DNA of 13,720 nt from DAOTUL01 sp034437435 (GTDB taxonomy: Bacteria > Chloroflexota > Anaerolineae > Aggregatilineales > Phototrophicaceae): the NCBI GenBank assembly GCA_964417785.1, contig CAYQJO010000109.1, positions 1 through 13,720 of the forward strand, given 5' to 3'. Below, piece by piece: positions 1 through 7,452 of the stretch. Position 1 is the stretch's first letter, and the number at the start of each line of letters is the position of its first letter. A program made the translations under genes and the position numbers. Below the pieces are notes generated by a model. That model ran no database searches. It saw only the letters and a list, made by a program, of their open reading frames with translations, and had not been told where the DNA came from.

Positions 1-131
1 GAGATTTGCACATCGCGTCCTTCAGCGATTTCGTCCGGGAGTTCGACCGGGAAGTCGATGTCCTGGGCGCTGGCCGGGATAACGATGAGCAGCAGCAAAA
101 CAATGAGCGAAATTGAGCGTAAAACTTTCAT
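1..131 (-). CDS. Secreted protein, N-terminal part (runs off the window)
   Basis: Only the first 43 residues are inside the window. They begin MKVLRSISLIVLLLLIV and continue IPASAQDIDFPVELPDE. This is a standard signal peptide: a basic n-region (Lys2, Arg5), a hydrophobic core of about 13 residues, and a signal peptidase I site at Ala-Ser-Ala/Gln near residue 22. The start is well supported by AAGGAG at 138-143, six bases upstream of the ATG. The gene follows the phytanoyl-CoA-dioxygenase-like gene after only 28 bases and is probably co-transcribed with it. The mature part visible is too short to name a family. An ABC transporter solute-binding protein or a secreted sugar-active enzyme would fit the neighbourhood, but that is only a guess. 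Confidence 0.75.
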   Translation of the reverse strand, partial: MKVLRSISLIVLLLLIVIPASAQDIDFPVELPDEIAEGRDVQI

Positions 132-159
132 TTGCATCTCCTTAGTACAAAAATATACG

Positions 160-1011
160 TTATGTGTCTTCCACCGGCCACATCTGCGGCCAATATTTCC
201 CGATAAACGGATCGCCATCATGAGCGTCGGGACCGAGAAAGACCAGATTTGGGTGCCACTGGTGACCGGCGCGATAGGTCGTGTCACCGGGCATCATATG
301 AGCGACCACCGACATGCGCGGTGCGTCACTGGTGTTGGGGCCGGACCCATGAAACGTCAGGCAGTGATGGAAGCTGACTTCACCGGCCTTCAGGATGCAG
401 GGTTCTTCCAGCCATTCACGCTGACCCTGCTGTGCGTACTTCTGCGCCAGTGTCTCCAGGTCGCGGGTGTGGAACATGTCGCTCTCGTCAATGAGACCCC
501 ATTTATGTGAGTAGACGACGGTTTTCATGGCACCGTTGCTCAGGTCGGTATCCTGAAGGGCGACCCACGCTGTAACCATGTTGGTGGTGCTGCAACACTG
601 CCAGTAGCCGTAATCCTGGTGCCAGCCGACATTGCCTTCGATTGTGGTCGTGGATTGGCCGGTGCCGGGTTTGTAGATGACCTGATCGTGCCACAAGCGC
701 ACACTGTCTACGCGCATCAGGCGGGCCGCTATCGCACCCAGGACCGGGCTGGTCACCGCTGCTTTGATCTCATCGTTGACCCAATAACCGTTGCAGTCCT
801 GTCGCAGACGCGGGGAGTCCAGTTGGACATCGGTCAGACCGTACTGCGAGGGAACTTCCTGATCCAGTTCGCGCCGCCAGAAACGTTCGTGCGCTTCGCG
901 CAGGCGTTCGATCTGTGAGTCGGTAAACAATTTCGGGCTGCGCCAATAACCGCGTTCCCAGTATTCGTTAACAACATCTTCCGTAACAAGCTGTTCAATT
1001 TTACCTGACAT
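160..1011 (-). CDS. Phytanoyl-CoA dioxygenase (PhyH) family 2-oxoglutarate/Fe(II) oxygenase
   Basis: This is a cytosolic non-haem iron oxygenase of the PhyH family, expected to hydroxylate an unknown substrate using 2-oxoglutarate and O2. The double-stranded beta-helix iron triad is visible. It is the HxD pair in GWHQDYGYW (His131, Asp133 counted from the start chosen here) and the distal His221 in HHCLTFHGSGPN. Arg232 in APRMSV is placed to bind 2-oxoglutarate. The length of 283 residues is normal. In-frame ATGs also exist at 1038, 1023 and 1020. The 1038 start has no ribosome-binding site and falls at or before the predicted transcription start, so MSGKIEQL at 1011 is preferred, though the 1020 or 1023 starts remain possible. 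The gene lies downstream of an AraC gene on the same strand, and a secreted-protein gene follows after 28 bases. The substrate cannot be read from sequence. Neighbouring sugar genes suggest a small polar or carbohydrate-linked compound rather than phytanoyl-CoA. Confidence 0.88.
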   Translation of the reverse strand: MSGKIEQLVTEDVVNEYWERGYWRSPKLFTDSQIERLREAHERFWRRELDQEVPSQYGLTDVQLDSPRLRQDCNGYWVNDEIKAAVTSPVLGAIAARLMRVDSVRLWHDQVIYKPGTGQSTTTIEGNVGWHQDYGYWQCCSTTNMVTAWVALQDTDLSNGAMKTVVYSHKWGLIDESDMFHTRDLETLAQKYAQQGQREWLEEPCILKAGEVSFHHCLTFHGSGPNTSDAPRMSVVAHMMPGDTTYRAGHQWHPNLVFLGPDAHDGDPFIGKYWPQMWPVEDT

Positions 1012-1040
1012 GACAACCATCATAACTGCCTGGAACATAA

Positions 1041-1069
1041 TATATAGGATGATCTTCAGTTTAGCTCAA
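1041..1069 (-). promoter_or_regulatory. Sigma70-like promoter for the PhyH-family gene
   Basis: Read on the minus strand, TTGAGC (1064-1069) is separated by 17 bases from TATATA (1041-1046). Transcription would start near 1034. This gives the oxygenase gene its own promoter after the araC stop, and it argues against translation from the ATG at 1038. The call rests on sequence match only. Confidence 0.45.
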
Positions 1070-1103
1070 GGCTTCAACCACGCCCATAAGCAAAAGTCCG
1101 GAA

Positions 1104-2021
1104 TTATAAACTGATATTCTGAATGGCGGCATAGAAACTGCGGCGGCAGGCCGTCGGTGTCATGCCGGTTTCGCGCAAGAAAAGCCGGTTGAACTCCTGC
1201 ACACTGCTGAAGCCGACCTCGTAGGCGATGGTGCGCACCGTTTTGTCGGTATATTGAAGCAGGCGTTTGGCTTCGGTGATGCGGCGCGAGTTGCGGTAGG
1301 CGATGGGGCTGGTGTTCAAAGCCGTCTGAAACAACGCACAACAGTGTGATCGGCTGACATGGGCGGCATCTGCCATGTCATCCAGCGTCAGTGACTCGGA
1401 GAAACGTCGCTCGATGAGATGGAGAATGGGCCGGATGCGCTGGAGGGACTCACGGCGTTTCTGGTCAGGAAGGTGGGTGTGGCTCATCAACCGGCGGGCC
1501 AGATGGCCGACCGCCTGCAAGATCAATCCTCCGACGACTACTTCCCAGGCGCTGCCATGACCTGCCGCTTCGCTGCGAATCGTCCCCAGAATTTCGCGCA
1601 GTATCTCACTGGTCGAATCTTCCAATGGCAGCAGTGGCCCATCTGTGTTCAGGTCGGGCAAAAACGGCAAATGGGTCTCTGTGCGGACCTGTCCTAACCA
1701 GCTATCGTTGACCAGATGCGGATGAAAATGGACGACGAAGGTGGATGTATATTGGCTTTCGGAATAGCCCATATGCGGTTTGAGGTCGTTGATGATATAT
1801 ACCTGTCCCGACTGGTAACGGTATTCTTGATCGCCCAACACGATGAGACCGTGACCGCTGCGGAAGTAGCCAAGTTCGTAGGTATCGTGCCAGTGTGGAG
1901 ACAGCGGATCATCCCGCTTTAGCTTGCCATCACCCAGCCAGAACAAATTACCTTGAGCCAGCAGCGTTGCCGTACTCAAGGCCGGTACATAAACCGGAGT
2001 CATTTTGCGCCAGTCAGGCAT
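1104..2021 (-). CDS. AraC family transcriptional regulator with N-terminal cupin domain
   Basis: This is a 305-residue DNA-binding regulator in the usual AraC layout. Residues about 25-110 form a cupin-like ligand-binding domain, with HWHDTYEL at 43-50 and SGQVYIIND near 71-79. The C-terminal hundred residues carry two helix-turn-helix motifs. The first is LTLDDMADAAHVSRSHCCAL near 211-230, and the second lies about 262-284 with the family hallmark AYEVGFSSVQEFNRLF. The ligand is probably a sugar or sugar derivative, as for most cupin-AraC proteins, but this is inferred. The start is supported by AAGGGGG about five bases upstream of the ATG and by a good promoter. The gene is divergent from the GH172 gene across 112 bases and is followed on the same strand by the PhyH oxygenase, so both are its likely targets. 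Confidence 0.93.
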   Translation of the reverse strand: MPDWRKMTPVYVPALSTATLLAQGNLFWLGDGKLKRDDPLSPHWHDTYELGYFRSGHGLIVLGDQEYRYQSGQVYIINDLKPHMGYSESQYTSTFVVHFHPHLVNDSWLGQVRTETHLPFLPDLNTDGPLLPLEDSTSEILREILGTIRSEAAGHGSAWEVVVGGLILQAVGHLARRLMSHTHLPDQKRRESLQRIRPILHLIERRFSESLTLDDMADAAHVSRSHCCALFQTALNTSPIAYRNSRRITEAKRLLQYTDKTVRTIAYEVGFSSVQEFNRLFLRETGMTPTACRRSFYAAIQNISL

Positions 2022-2050
2022 GGGAACCCCCTTAAACGCCTATTTATTAC

Positions 2051-2078
2051 AGTATAGTTGTGCGGTGTTTGTTGGCAA
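2051..2078 (-). promoter_or_regulatory. Sigma70-like promoter for araC-type gene
   Basis: On the minus strand, TTGCCA (2073-2078) lies 16 bases from TATACT (2051-2056), ahead of the AAGGGGG ribosome-binding site. The -35 overlaps an interrupted palindrome TTTGTTGGCAAA in the shared araC/GH172 intergenic region. No equally good promoter is seen toward GH172. The best plus-strand candidate is TTGGCA (2072-2077) with an extended -10-like TGTCAATAT (2093-2101), which is weak and could be activator-dependent. Confidence 0.5.
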
Positions 2079-2133
2079 ATCGCCTCTACCCATGTCAATA
2101 TAGCCGAAACAGACACCATGAAAGGACTTCAAA

Positions 2134-3210
<1,077 letters not shown>

Positions 3211-3213
<3 letters not shown>

Positions 3214-3239
3214 GCAGGTAATCGAATAGCGATTAGAAT
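3211..3239 (+). promoter_or_regulatory. Possible promoter for the GMC oxidase gene
   Basis: TAGGCA (3211-3216, overlapping the GH172 stop codon) is 17 bases from TAGAAT (3234-3239). Transcription would begin about 3246, leaving a 22-base leader before the ATG at 3268. An inverted repeat TAATCG-AATAG-CGATTA (3219-3235) sits in the spacer and reaches into the -10. It could be an operator. Confidence 0.35.
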
Positions 3240-3267
3240 AAAAGAAAAAGATGGTCGGGGTTTTTCG

Positions 3268-4977
3268 ATGCAAGAAAAGACACGCGACTTTGTTGTGATC
3301 GGATCGGGGTTTGGTGGCAGTGTCTCCGCCATGCGTCTGACCGAAAAAGGTTATGATGTGCTGGTGTTGGAGCGGGGTAAGCGTTGGAGCAGCCCGGACT
3401 TCCCCAAAACCAACTGGAACGTGTGGAAGTTCCTGTGGAAACCCATGATCCGTGCGTTCGGTATCTTTGAAATCAGCTTTCTCAACAACGTCATGGTGCT
3501 GCATGGCAGTGGGGTCGGCGGCGGCAGTCTGGTGTATGCCAATGTCCTCATGAAACCCGAAGACCATCTTTTCGATGCACCCGGCTGGCGCGATCTGTAT
3601 GACTGGAAGCAGGTGCTTAAGCCCCACTATGCGACGGCCAGACGGATGCTCGGGGCAACCCCTTATCCGGGTACGAGTGAACCGGATCGTGTCCTGAAGC
3701 AAATCGCCGATGAATTGGGCCAGGGCGATACCTTCCGTCCGGCCAATGTAGCGGTCTTCTTCGGTGAACCGGGTCAGACAGTTCCCGATCCCTACTTTGA
3801 TGGTGACGGCCCGGACCGCGCTGGCTGTATTCACTGCGGCGGTTGTATGGTCGGCTGCCGCCATAATGCCAAGAACACGCTGGACAAGAATTATCTCTAT
3901 TTCGCCGAGAAGGGTGGGGCCGAGGTCCGCGCTGAATCGGAAGTGGTCAATATCCGGCCACTTCCGGACGGTCAACCGGACGGCGCACGCTACGAAGTCG
4001 TTTACCGTCGGTCAACCAGTTTTCCTTTCAACTGGCGGCGCTACACAGTGCGGACGCGCAATGTGGTGGTCTCGGCGCATGTGATGGGGACGCTCAAGCT
4101 GTTGTTCAAAGCACGTGATGTGCATCGTACTCTGCCCAATCTATCGCCGCGCCTGGGCGAAAACGTCCGCACCAACAGCGAGACCATCCCCGGCTCGACG
4201 ACGTATGACCGGGAAAAGGACTACACCGAAGGGGTCGCTATCACCTCGATTTTTCGCGTGGACGAGAACACACACCTGGAACCGGTGCGCTATCCGGTTG
4301 GGTCGGGTTTCATCCGCATGCTGGCGATCCCGATGGTGGGCGGTGGTGGCAGTACGTTACGGCGGCTGCTGCGCATTCTGGCGCACGGACTCCCTCACCC
4401 CCGCCAGTTTCTTTACACCAAGATTTTCGCCAAATGGGCCAGGGCCAGCACTATCCTGCTGATTATGCAGACGGCGGACAGCACCATGCGCGTCAGGTTG
4501 GGGCGCAGCGCCTTCACCGGCTTTCGGAAAGGTCTGGTCTCGCGCTTGAGTCCGGGCCAGAAAATCTCGCCGCCGTTCGAGATTTCGCATGGACTGACTC
4601 GCCGCTATGCTCAGAAGACCAACGGTGTGCCGCAGGACTCGATCCCGGAGGCGCTGCTGGACATCCCGACGACGGCGCACTTGCTGGGCGGCTGTCCGAT
4701 GGGACGCACGGCGGAAGACGGCGTTGTGGACCGCGACTGCCGCGTCCACAACTACCCCGGTATGTACATTGTCGATGGCTCGATTATGCCAGCCAACCCT
4801 GGCATCAACCCCAGCCTGACGATCACGGCGCTGGCGGAACATGCCATGAGCAGGATACCGCCTGACGACGGTTCAGGCGTACCGGTCTTCGCGCAGGTAG
4901 ACGAACCAGTATACAGCGGCCACCATCACAGCACCGCCGATGATGTTTCCGATGGTGACCGGCAGCAGGTTGTTTAG
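3268..4977 (+). CDS. GMC-family FAD oxidoreductase, cholesterol-oxidase (ChoD)-like
   Basis: This is a 569-residue flavoprotein of the GMC family that most resembles actinobacterial ChoD-type oxidases. The FAD-binding Rossmann motif GSGFGGSVSAMRLTEKG is near residues 12-28, with a second FAD segment VLHGSGVGGGSLVYANVLMK near 74-93. The active-site histidine and asparagine are His471 in AHLLGGCPMG and Asn514 in GINPSLTITALAEHA. It oxidises an alcohol, and the substrate need not be a sterol. A four-cysteine motif, Cys187-x2-Cys190-x2-Cys193-x3-Cys197, has the spacing of a 4Fe-4S site. No signal peptide is seen. The ribosome-binding site is weak (GGGG). It lies 54 bases after the GH172 gene on the same strand. 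The last 105 bases, coding a polar tail rich in Asp and His, overlap the convergent FNT gene, which is unusual. A natural end near residue 533 would be expected for the family. Confidence 0.9.
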   Translation: MQEKTRDFVVIGSGFGGSVSAMRLTEKGYDVLVLERGKRWSSPDFPKTNWNVWKFLWKPMIRAFGIFEISFLNNVMVLHGSGVGGGSLVYANVLMKPEDHLFDAPGWRDLYDWKQVLKPHYATARRMLGATPYPGTSEPDRVLKQIADELGQGDTFRPANVAVFFGEPGQTVPDPYFDGDGPDRAGCIHCGGCMVGCRHNAKNTLDKNYLYFAEKGGAEVRAESEVVNIRPLPDGQPDGARYEVVYRRSTSFPFNWRRYTVRTRNVVVSAHVMGTLKLLFKARDVHRTLPNLSPRLGENVRTNSETIPGSTTYDREKDYTEGVAITSIFRVDENTHLEPVRYPVGSGFIRMLAIPMVGGGGSTLRRLLRILAHGLPHPRQFLYTKIFAKWARASTILLIMQTADSTMRVRLGRSAFTGFRKGLVSRLSPGQKISPPFEISHGLTRRYAQKTNGVPQDSIPEALLDIPTTAHLLGGCPMGRTAEDGVVDRDCRVHNYPGMYIVDGSIMPANPGINPSLTITALAEHAMSRIPPDDGSGVPVFAQVDEPVYSGHHHSTADDVSDGDRQQVV

Positions 4978-5718
4978 CAGAAAGTTGCCCCAGGTCAGTT
5001 CGGAGAGGTCCATTGTACTGGCGAGGGCCGCATCCGCGTCCTTGACCATCAGGCCCATCGGGATGAAGTACATGTTGGCGACGGAGTGTTCAAACCCGGC
5101 GGCGACAAACGCCGTGATGGGGAAGATGATGGCGGCGATCTTGTCCATGGTCGAACGGGCGCTGAAGGTTAACCACACCGCCAGACACACCAGTGCATTA
5201 CACATCATGCCCAGGGCCACTGCCTGCATGAAATCCAGGTGAACTTTGTCGTTGGCGATGGAGAGGATCGTCTCACCGACGGCACCGCCGCCAAAAGTGT
5301 ACTGCTTGCTGACCAGCATAATGAGGGCTGTTGCGATGGAACCGGCGAAATTGCCAGCATAGACGATGCCCCAGTTGCGCAGAACCTGCTGCGTTGTGAC
5401 TTTGCCGTTGGCCCAGGCCATAACGATCAGGTTGTTGCCGGTAAACAACTCGGCTCCCGCGATGACCACCAGGATCAGGCCCAGGCAAAAGACCAGCCCA
5501 ATCAGCAGTTTGGTGATGCCGAATGGCACTGTGTCACCGGCTCCGGTGGCGACGATGGTGGCAAAAATCGCGCCCAGAGCGATGAAGGCTCCCGCCAGCA
5601 CTGCCAGAACGAACATGGTTGAGGCCGCCATCTCCGCTTTACGGGTGCCGATTTCTTCGGCACGGTGTGCCATCTGTGGCGGCAGCAGTGCATCAATCTT
5701 AATGGATTCGTTTAACAT
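4873..5718 (-). CDS. Formate/nitrite transporter (FNT) family channel
   Basis: A six-helix inner-membrane channel of the FocA/NirC family, 281 residues. Diagnostic segments are GAFIALGAIFATIV (helix 1), GAELFTGNNLIV (the gating loop after helix 2), AAGFEHSVANMYFIPMG (carrying the conserved pore histidine, His211 from this start) and LTWGNFLLNNLLPVTIGN near the C-terminus. It would move formate or a similar small monovalent anion such as nitrite, acetate or hydrosulfide. No pyruvate formate-lyase, formate dehydrogenase or nitrite reductase gene is in view. The start ATG at 5718 has GAGGG at 5724-5728. The in-frame TTG at 5730 overlaps that site and was rejected. A TATACT -10-like box lies at 5746-5751 with no recognisable -35. 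Its 3' end overlaps the opposing GMC oxidase gene by 105 bases. Confidence 0.93.
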   Translation of the reverse strand: MLNESIKIDALLPPQMAHRAEEIGTRKAEMAASTMFVLAVLAGAFIALGAIFATIVATGAGDTVPFGITKLLIGLVFCLGLILVVIAGAELFTGNNLIVMAWANGKVTTQQVLRNWGIVYAGNFAGSIATALIMLVSKQYTFGGGAVGETILSIANDKVHLDFMQAVALGMMCNALVCLAVWLTFSARSTMDKIAAIIFPITAFVAAGFEHSVANMYFIPMGLMVKDADAALASTMDLSELTWGNFLLNNLLPVTIGNIIGGAVMVAAVYWFVYLREDRYA

Positions 5719-5751
5719 CTTTTCCCTCAATATTCTTTGTTATCCAGTATA

Positions 5752-5968
5752 ACGCCTCAACCGTTCGCCAGGGGACATATGTGCTGATGATATTCAGACC
5801 GAGATCGCGGATTCGATCCAGAACGGTCGGCCACGACGCCTCCGGGATGCGCCAGTAATGGACCTCACCGCTGAGCAATGGGCGCGACTCATCTCCGGCG
5901 TGCAGCCGCCGGTTTTCAATTCGGATGTGGCAGACGGGCAACCGCCAGCGATTGTCCGTCTGTGACGC
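5752..5968 (-). pseudogene. N-terminal remnant of a GH35-type beta-galactosidase
   Basis: A reading frame begins directly after the corrinoid-gene stop. It encodes RIENRRLHAGDESRPLLSG, then EVHYWRIPEASWPTVLDRI, then RDLGLNIISTYVPWRTVE. This is the conserved N-terminal strand of GH35-like beta-galactosidases (consensus style: LSGE-HYxRIP, GLNxxSTYVPW). A family member has several hundred more residues including both catalytic glutamates, and here the match stops after about 60. The frame then runs through non-homologous sequence into the FNT start region and ends at 5699. No ATG or GTG start and no ribosome-binding site are present. Only a TTG at 5941 could start it. It is best read as the scar of a deleted sugar-hydrolase gene whose 3' part was lost when the FNT gene came to lie next to it. 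A functional micro-protein cannot be excluded but is unlikely. Confidence 0.75.
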
Positions 5969-6604
5969 TCAGATCACGCTGACGAGCTGTTTGGCAAGAC
6001 GAGCGGCACTGCTGGCATCGGTGCTGTAGCCATCCGCACCAATTTCATCAGCATAGGTTTGGGTAATCGGTGCGCCGCCGACCATGACTTTCACGTTGTC
6101 GCGCAGGCCAGCACTCTTGAGCGCGTCAATGGTGGTAGACATCGACGACATGGTGGTGGTCAGTAGGGCCGACATAGCGATGACCTGTGCGCCATCACGA
6201 ACAGCCTGTACGAACGCATCCGGCTCCACATTGACCCCCAGGTCGTTGATCTCGAAGCCTGCACCTTCCAGCATCATGGCAACAAGGTTCTTGCCGATGT
6301 CGTGCAGGTCGCCTTTGACGGTGCCGATGGCAACTCGCCCGACCGGCTCGATACCACCTTCGATCAGCAGCGGTTTAATCAGGTCAATGCCGGCCTGCAT
6401 GGCACGAGCCGAAATCAGCATTTCCGGCACGAAGTATTCACCCTCTTCGAACAACTCACCGACTTTGGTCATGGCCGGGATAAGTGCCTCGTGCAGGATG
6501 GTACCGGCGGCGATGCCTTCGTCCAGCGCTTTCTTTACCCCTTCAACCGCGCCGTTTTTGTTGCCATCAATAATACTTTCACTTATGTCGTCTAAAACGC
6601 TCAT
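5969..6604 (-). CDS. Corrinoid (B12-binding) methyl-carrier protein
   Basis: A 211-residue methyltransferase cognate corrinoid protein of the MtbC/MtmC/MtaC type. Residues about 1-85 form the four-helix cap domain (EALIPAMTKVGELFEEGEYF, then VPEMLISARAMQAGI). The rest is the Rossmann-like cobalamin domain with the base-off/His-on motif GDLHDIGKN, in which His101 from this start ligates cobalt. SALLTTTM and VMVGGAPIT line the nucleotide tail. Such proteins carry a methyl group from a substrate-specific methyltransferase (methylamines, methanol, methoxylated compounds) to a second acceptor. No MttB-like or MtaB-like enzyme is in the window, so its partner must be elsewhere. The ATG at 6604 has GAGGG ten bases upstream. 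The ATG at 6625 would place that site inside the gene. It is divergent from fadR. Confidence 0.93.
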   Translation of the reverse strand: MSVLDDISESIIDGNKNGAVEGVKKALDEGIAAGTILHEALIPAMTKVGELFEEGEYFVPEMLISARAMQAGIDLIKPLLIEGGIEPVGRVAIGTVKGDLHDIGKNLVAMMLEGAGFEINDLGVNVEPDAFVQAVRDGAQVIAMSALLTTTMSSMSTTIDALKSAGLRDNVKVMVGGAPITQTYADEIGADGYSTDASSAARLAKQLVSVI

Positions 6605-6643
6605 CTGAATTGCACCCTCATGCATGAATGGTAATTACGCGCT

Positions 6644-6652
6644 ATTTTACCA
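6644..6652 (-). promoter_or_regulatory. Extended -10 promoter element for the corrinoid gene
   Basis: On the minus strand TGGTAAAAT (6644-6652) is a good extended -10 box, and no strong -35 is present. Transcription would start near 6637. The FadR-like operator at 6696-6717 would then lie roughly 60-80 bases upstream of this start, a position from which a regulator could activate. Confidence 0.4.
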
Positions 6653-6659
6653 CGATTTC

Positions 6660-6688
6660 TTGACAGAACCATTGAGTTATGCCATGCT
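6660..6688 (+). promoter_or_regulatory. Promoter of the fadR operon
   Basis: A perfect TTGACA (6660-6665) is followed after 17 bases by CATGCT (6683-6688). The TG at 6680-6681 makes it an extended -10. The predicted start, about 6694-6696, falls at the edge of the FadR-like operator, so a bound regulator would block initiation. Confidence 0.6.
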
Positions 6689-6695
6689 ATTTTTA

Positions 6696-6717
6696 ACTGG
6701 TCAGACCACTGACCAGT
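6696..6717. promoter_or_regulatory. FadR-type operator (inverted repeat)
   Basis: The core TGGTCAGACCA (6698-6708) is a 5-1-5 palindrome identical in form to the TGGTC-N-GACCA heart of enterobacterial FadR sites. It overlaps a perfect 9-4-9 inverted repeat, ACTGGTCAG (6696-6704) and CTGACCAGT (6709-6717), giving two alternative dimer registers sharing the left half-site. It lies between the predicted transcription start and the fadR ribosome-binding site AGGA (6721-6724), so it fits negative autoregulation. Confidence 0.7.
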
Positions 6718-6732
6718 GGAAGGAAGAAGAAG

Positions 6733-7452
6733 ATGGTCTGGTCTGCACCACCACGCCCACTTGAATATGCAGAAAGCACGCTGATCTCCGCAATTCTGAA
6801 TAAACAGTTCGCGGTTGGGACGACCCTGCCGGGAGAGCGTGAACTGGCGACCCAATTAGGCATCACCCGCCCGACTCTGCGCGAAGCACTACGCCGACTG
6901 GAACGAGACGGCTGGTTGACCATCCAACAGGGTAAACCGACGGTCGTCAACGATTATTGGCGTGACGGCGGTATGAATGTCCTGAGTGGCATTGTGCGTC
7001 ACAGCGAGACACTCCCGCCCGACTTCGTACCCAACTTGCTCCAGGTGCGCCACGATATCGCACCGGCTTATACCCGGATGGCGGTTGAACATGATCCTGC
7101 TGCCGTCATGGACCTGCTTCAGCATTTGCCGGACGACACCGCCGACGATTATTCCCGCTACGATTGGATGCTGCATCGTGGGCTGACACAGGCGTCCCAG
7201 AATCCAGTATATGGTTTGATCCTCAACAGTTTTTCTGGATTTTATGAGGTCCTTGCCAGCCGCTTCTATTTCGCAACGGCGCAAGCCAGGGAGTCCTCGC
7301 GGGCGTTTTATCACGCGCTCCATGCCGCCGCTCGTCGCCACGATCCCGATGAGGCTGAGCGCATCACCCGAACGATGATGGCGGCCAGCATCGATATCTG
7401 GCACATCAGTGAGAGGTCCTCCGATGAAACGTTGGAACGGCTGGGGGGATGA
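6733..7452 (+). CDS. fadR: FadR, acyl-CoA-responsive GntR-family regulator
   Basis: A 239-residue protein, the same length as E. coli FadR and collinear with it. The N-terminal winged helix-turn-helix has LPGERELATQLGITRPTLRE (residues 32-51) and the wing WLTIQQGKPTVVNDYW (61-76). Against E. coli FadR as I remember it, DNA-contacting Arg35, Thr44, Arg45 and Arg49 are kept as Arg36, Thr45, Arg46 and Arg50. Thr46 is replaced by Pro47 and His65 by Gln66. The C-terminal domain is the FadR-specific acyl-CoA-binding helical bundle, seen in NPVYGLILNSFSGFYEVL (157-174) and in Ser219 and Trp223, which match the ligand-site residues of the same number. It should leave DNA when long-chain acyl-CoA binds. 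The ATG has AGGA eight bases upstream. It is the first gene of the plus-strand operon, and a FadR-like operator precedes it. Confidence 0.93.
   Translation: MVWSAPPRPLEYAESTLISAILNKQFAVGTTLPGERELATQLGITRPTLREALRRLERDGWLTIQQGKPTVVNDYWRDGGMNVLSGIVRHSETLPPDFVPNLLQVRHDIAPAYTRMAVEHDPAAVMDLLQHLPDDTADDYSRYDWMLHRGLTQASQNPVYGLILNSFSGFYEVLASRFYFATAQARESSRAFYHALHAAARRHDPDEAERITRTMMAASIDIWHISERSSDETLERLGG

Noticed and set aside
3219..3235. Inverted repeat TAATCG-AATAG-CGATTA after the GH172 stop
   Set aside because: As a terminator it fails: the stem is AT-rich and short, and it is followed by an A-rich run, not a T-run, on the coding strand. An operator role remains possible and is noted with the promoter.
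5699..5730. TTG start at 5730 for the FNT gene
   Set aside because: It would overlap the GAGGG ribosome-binding site that serves the ATG at 5718, and it adds only four residues without family support.
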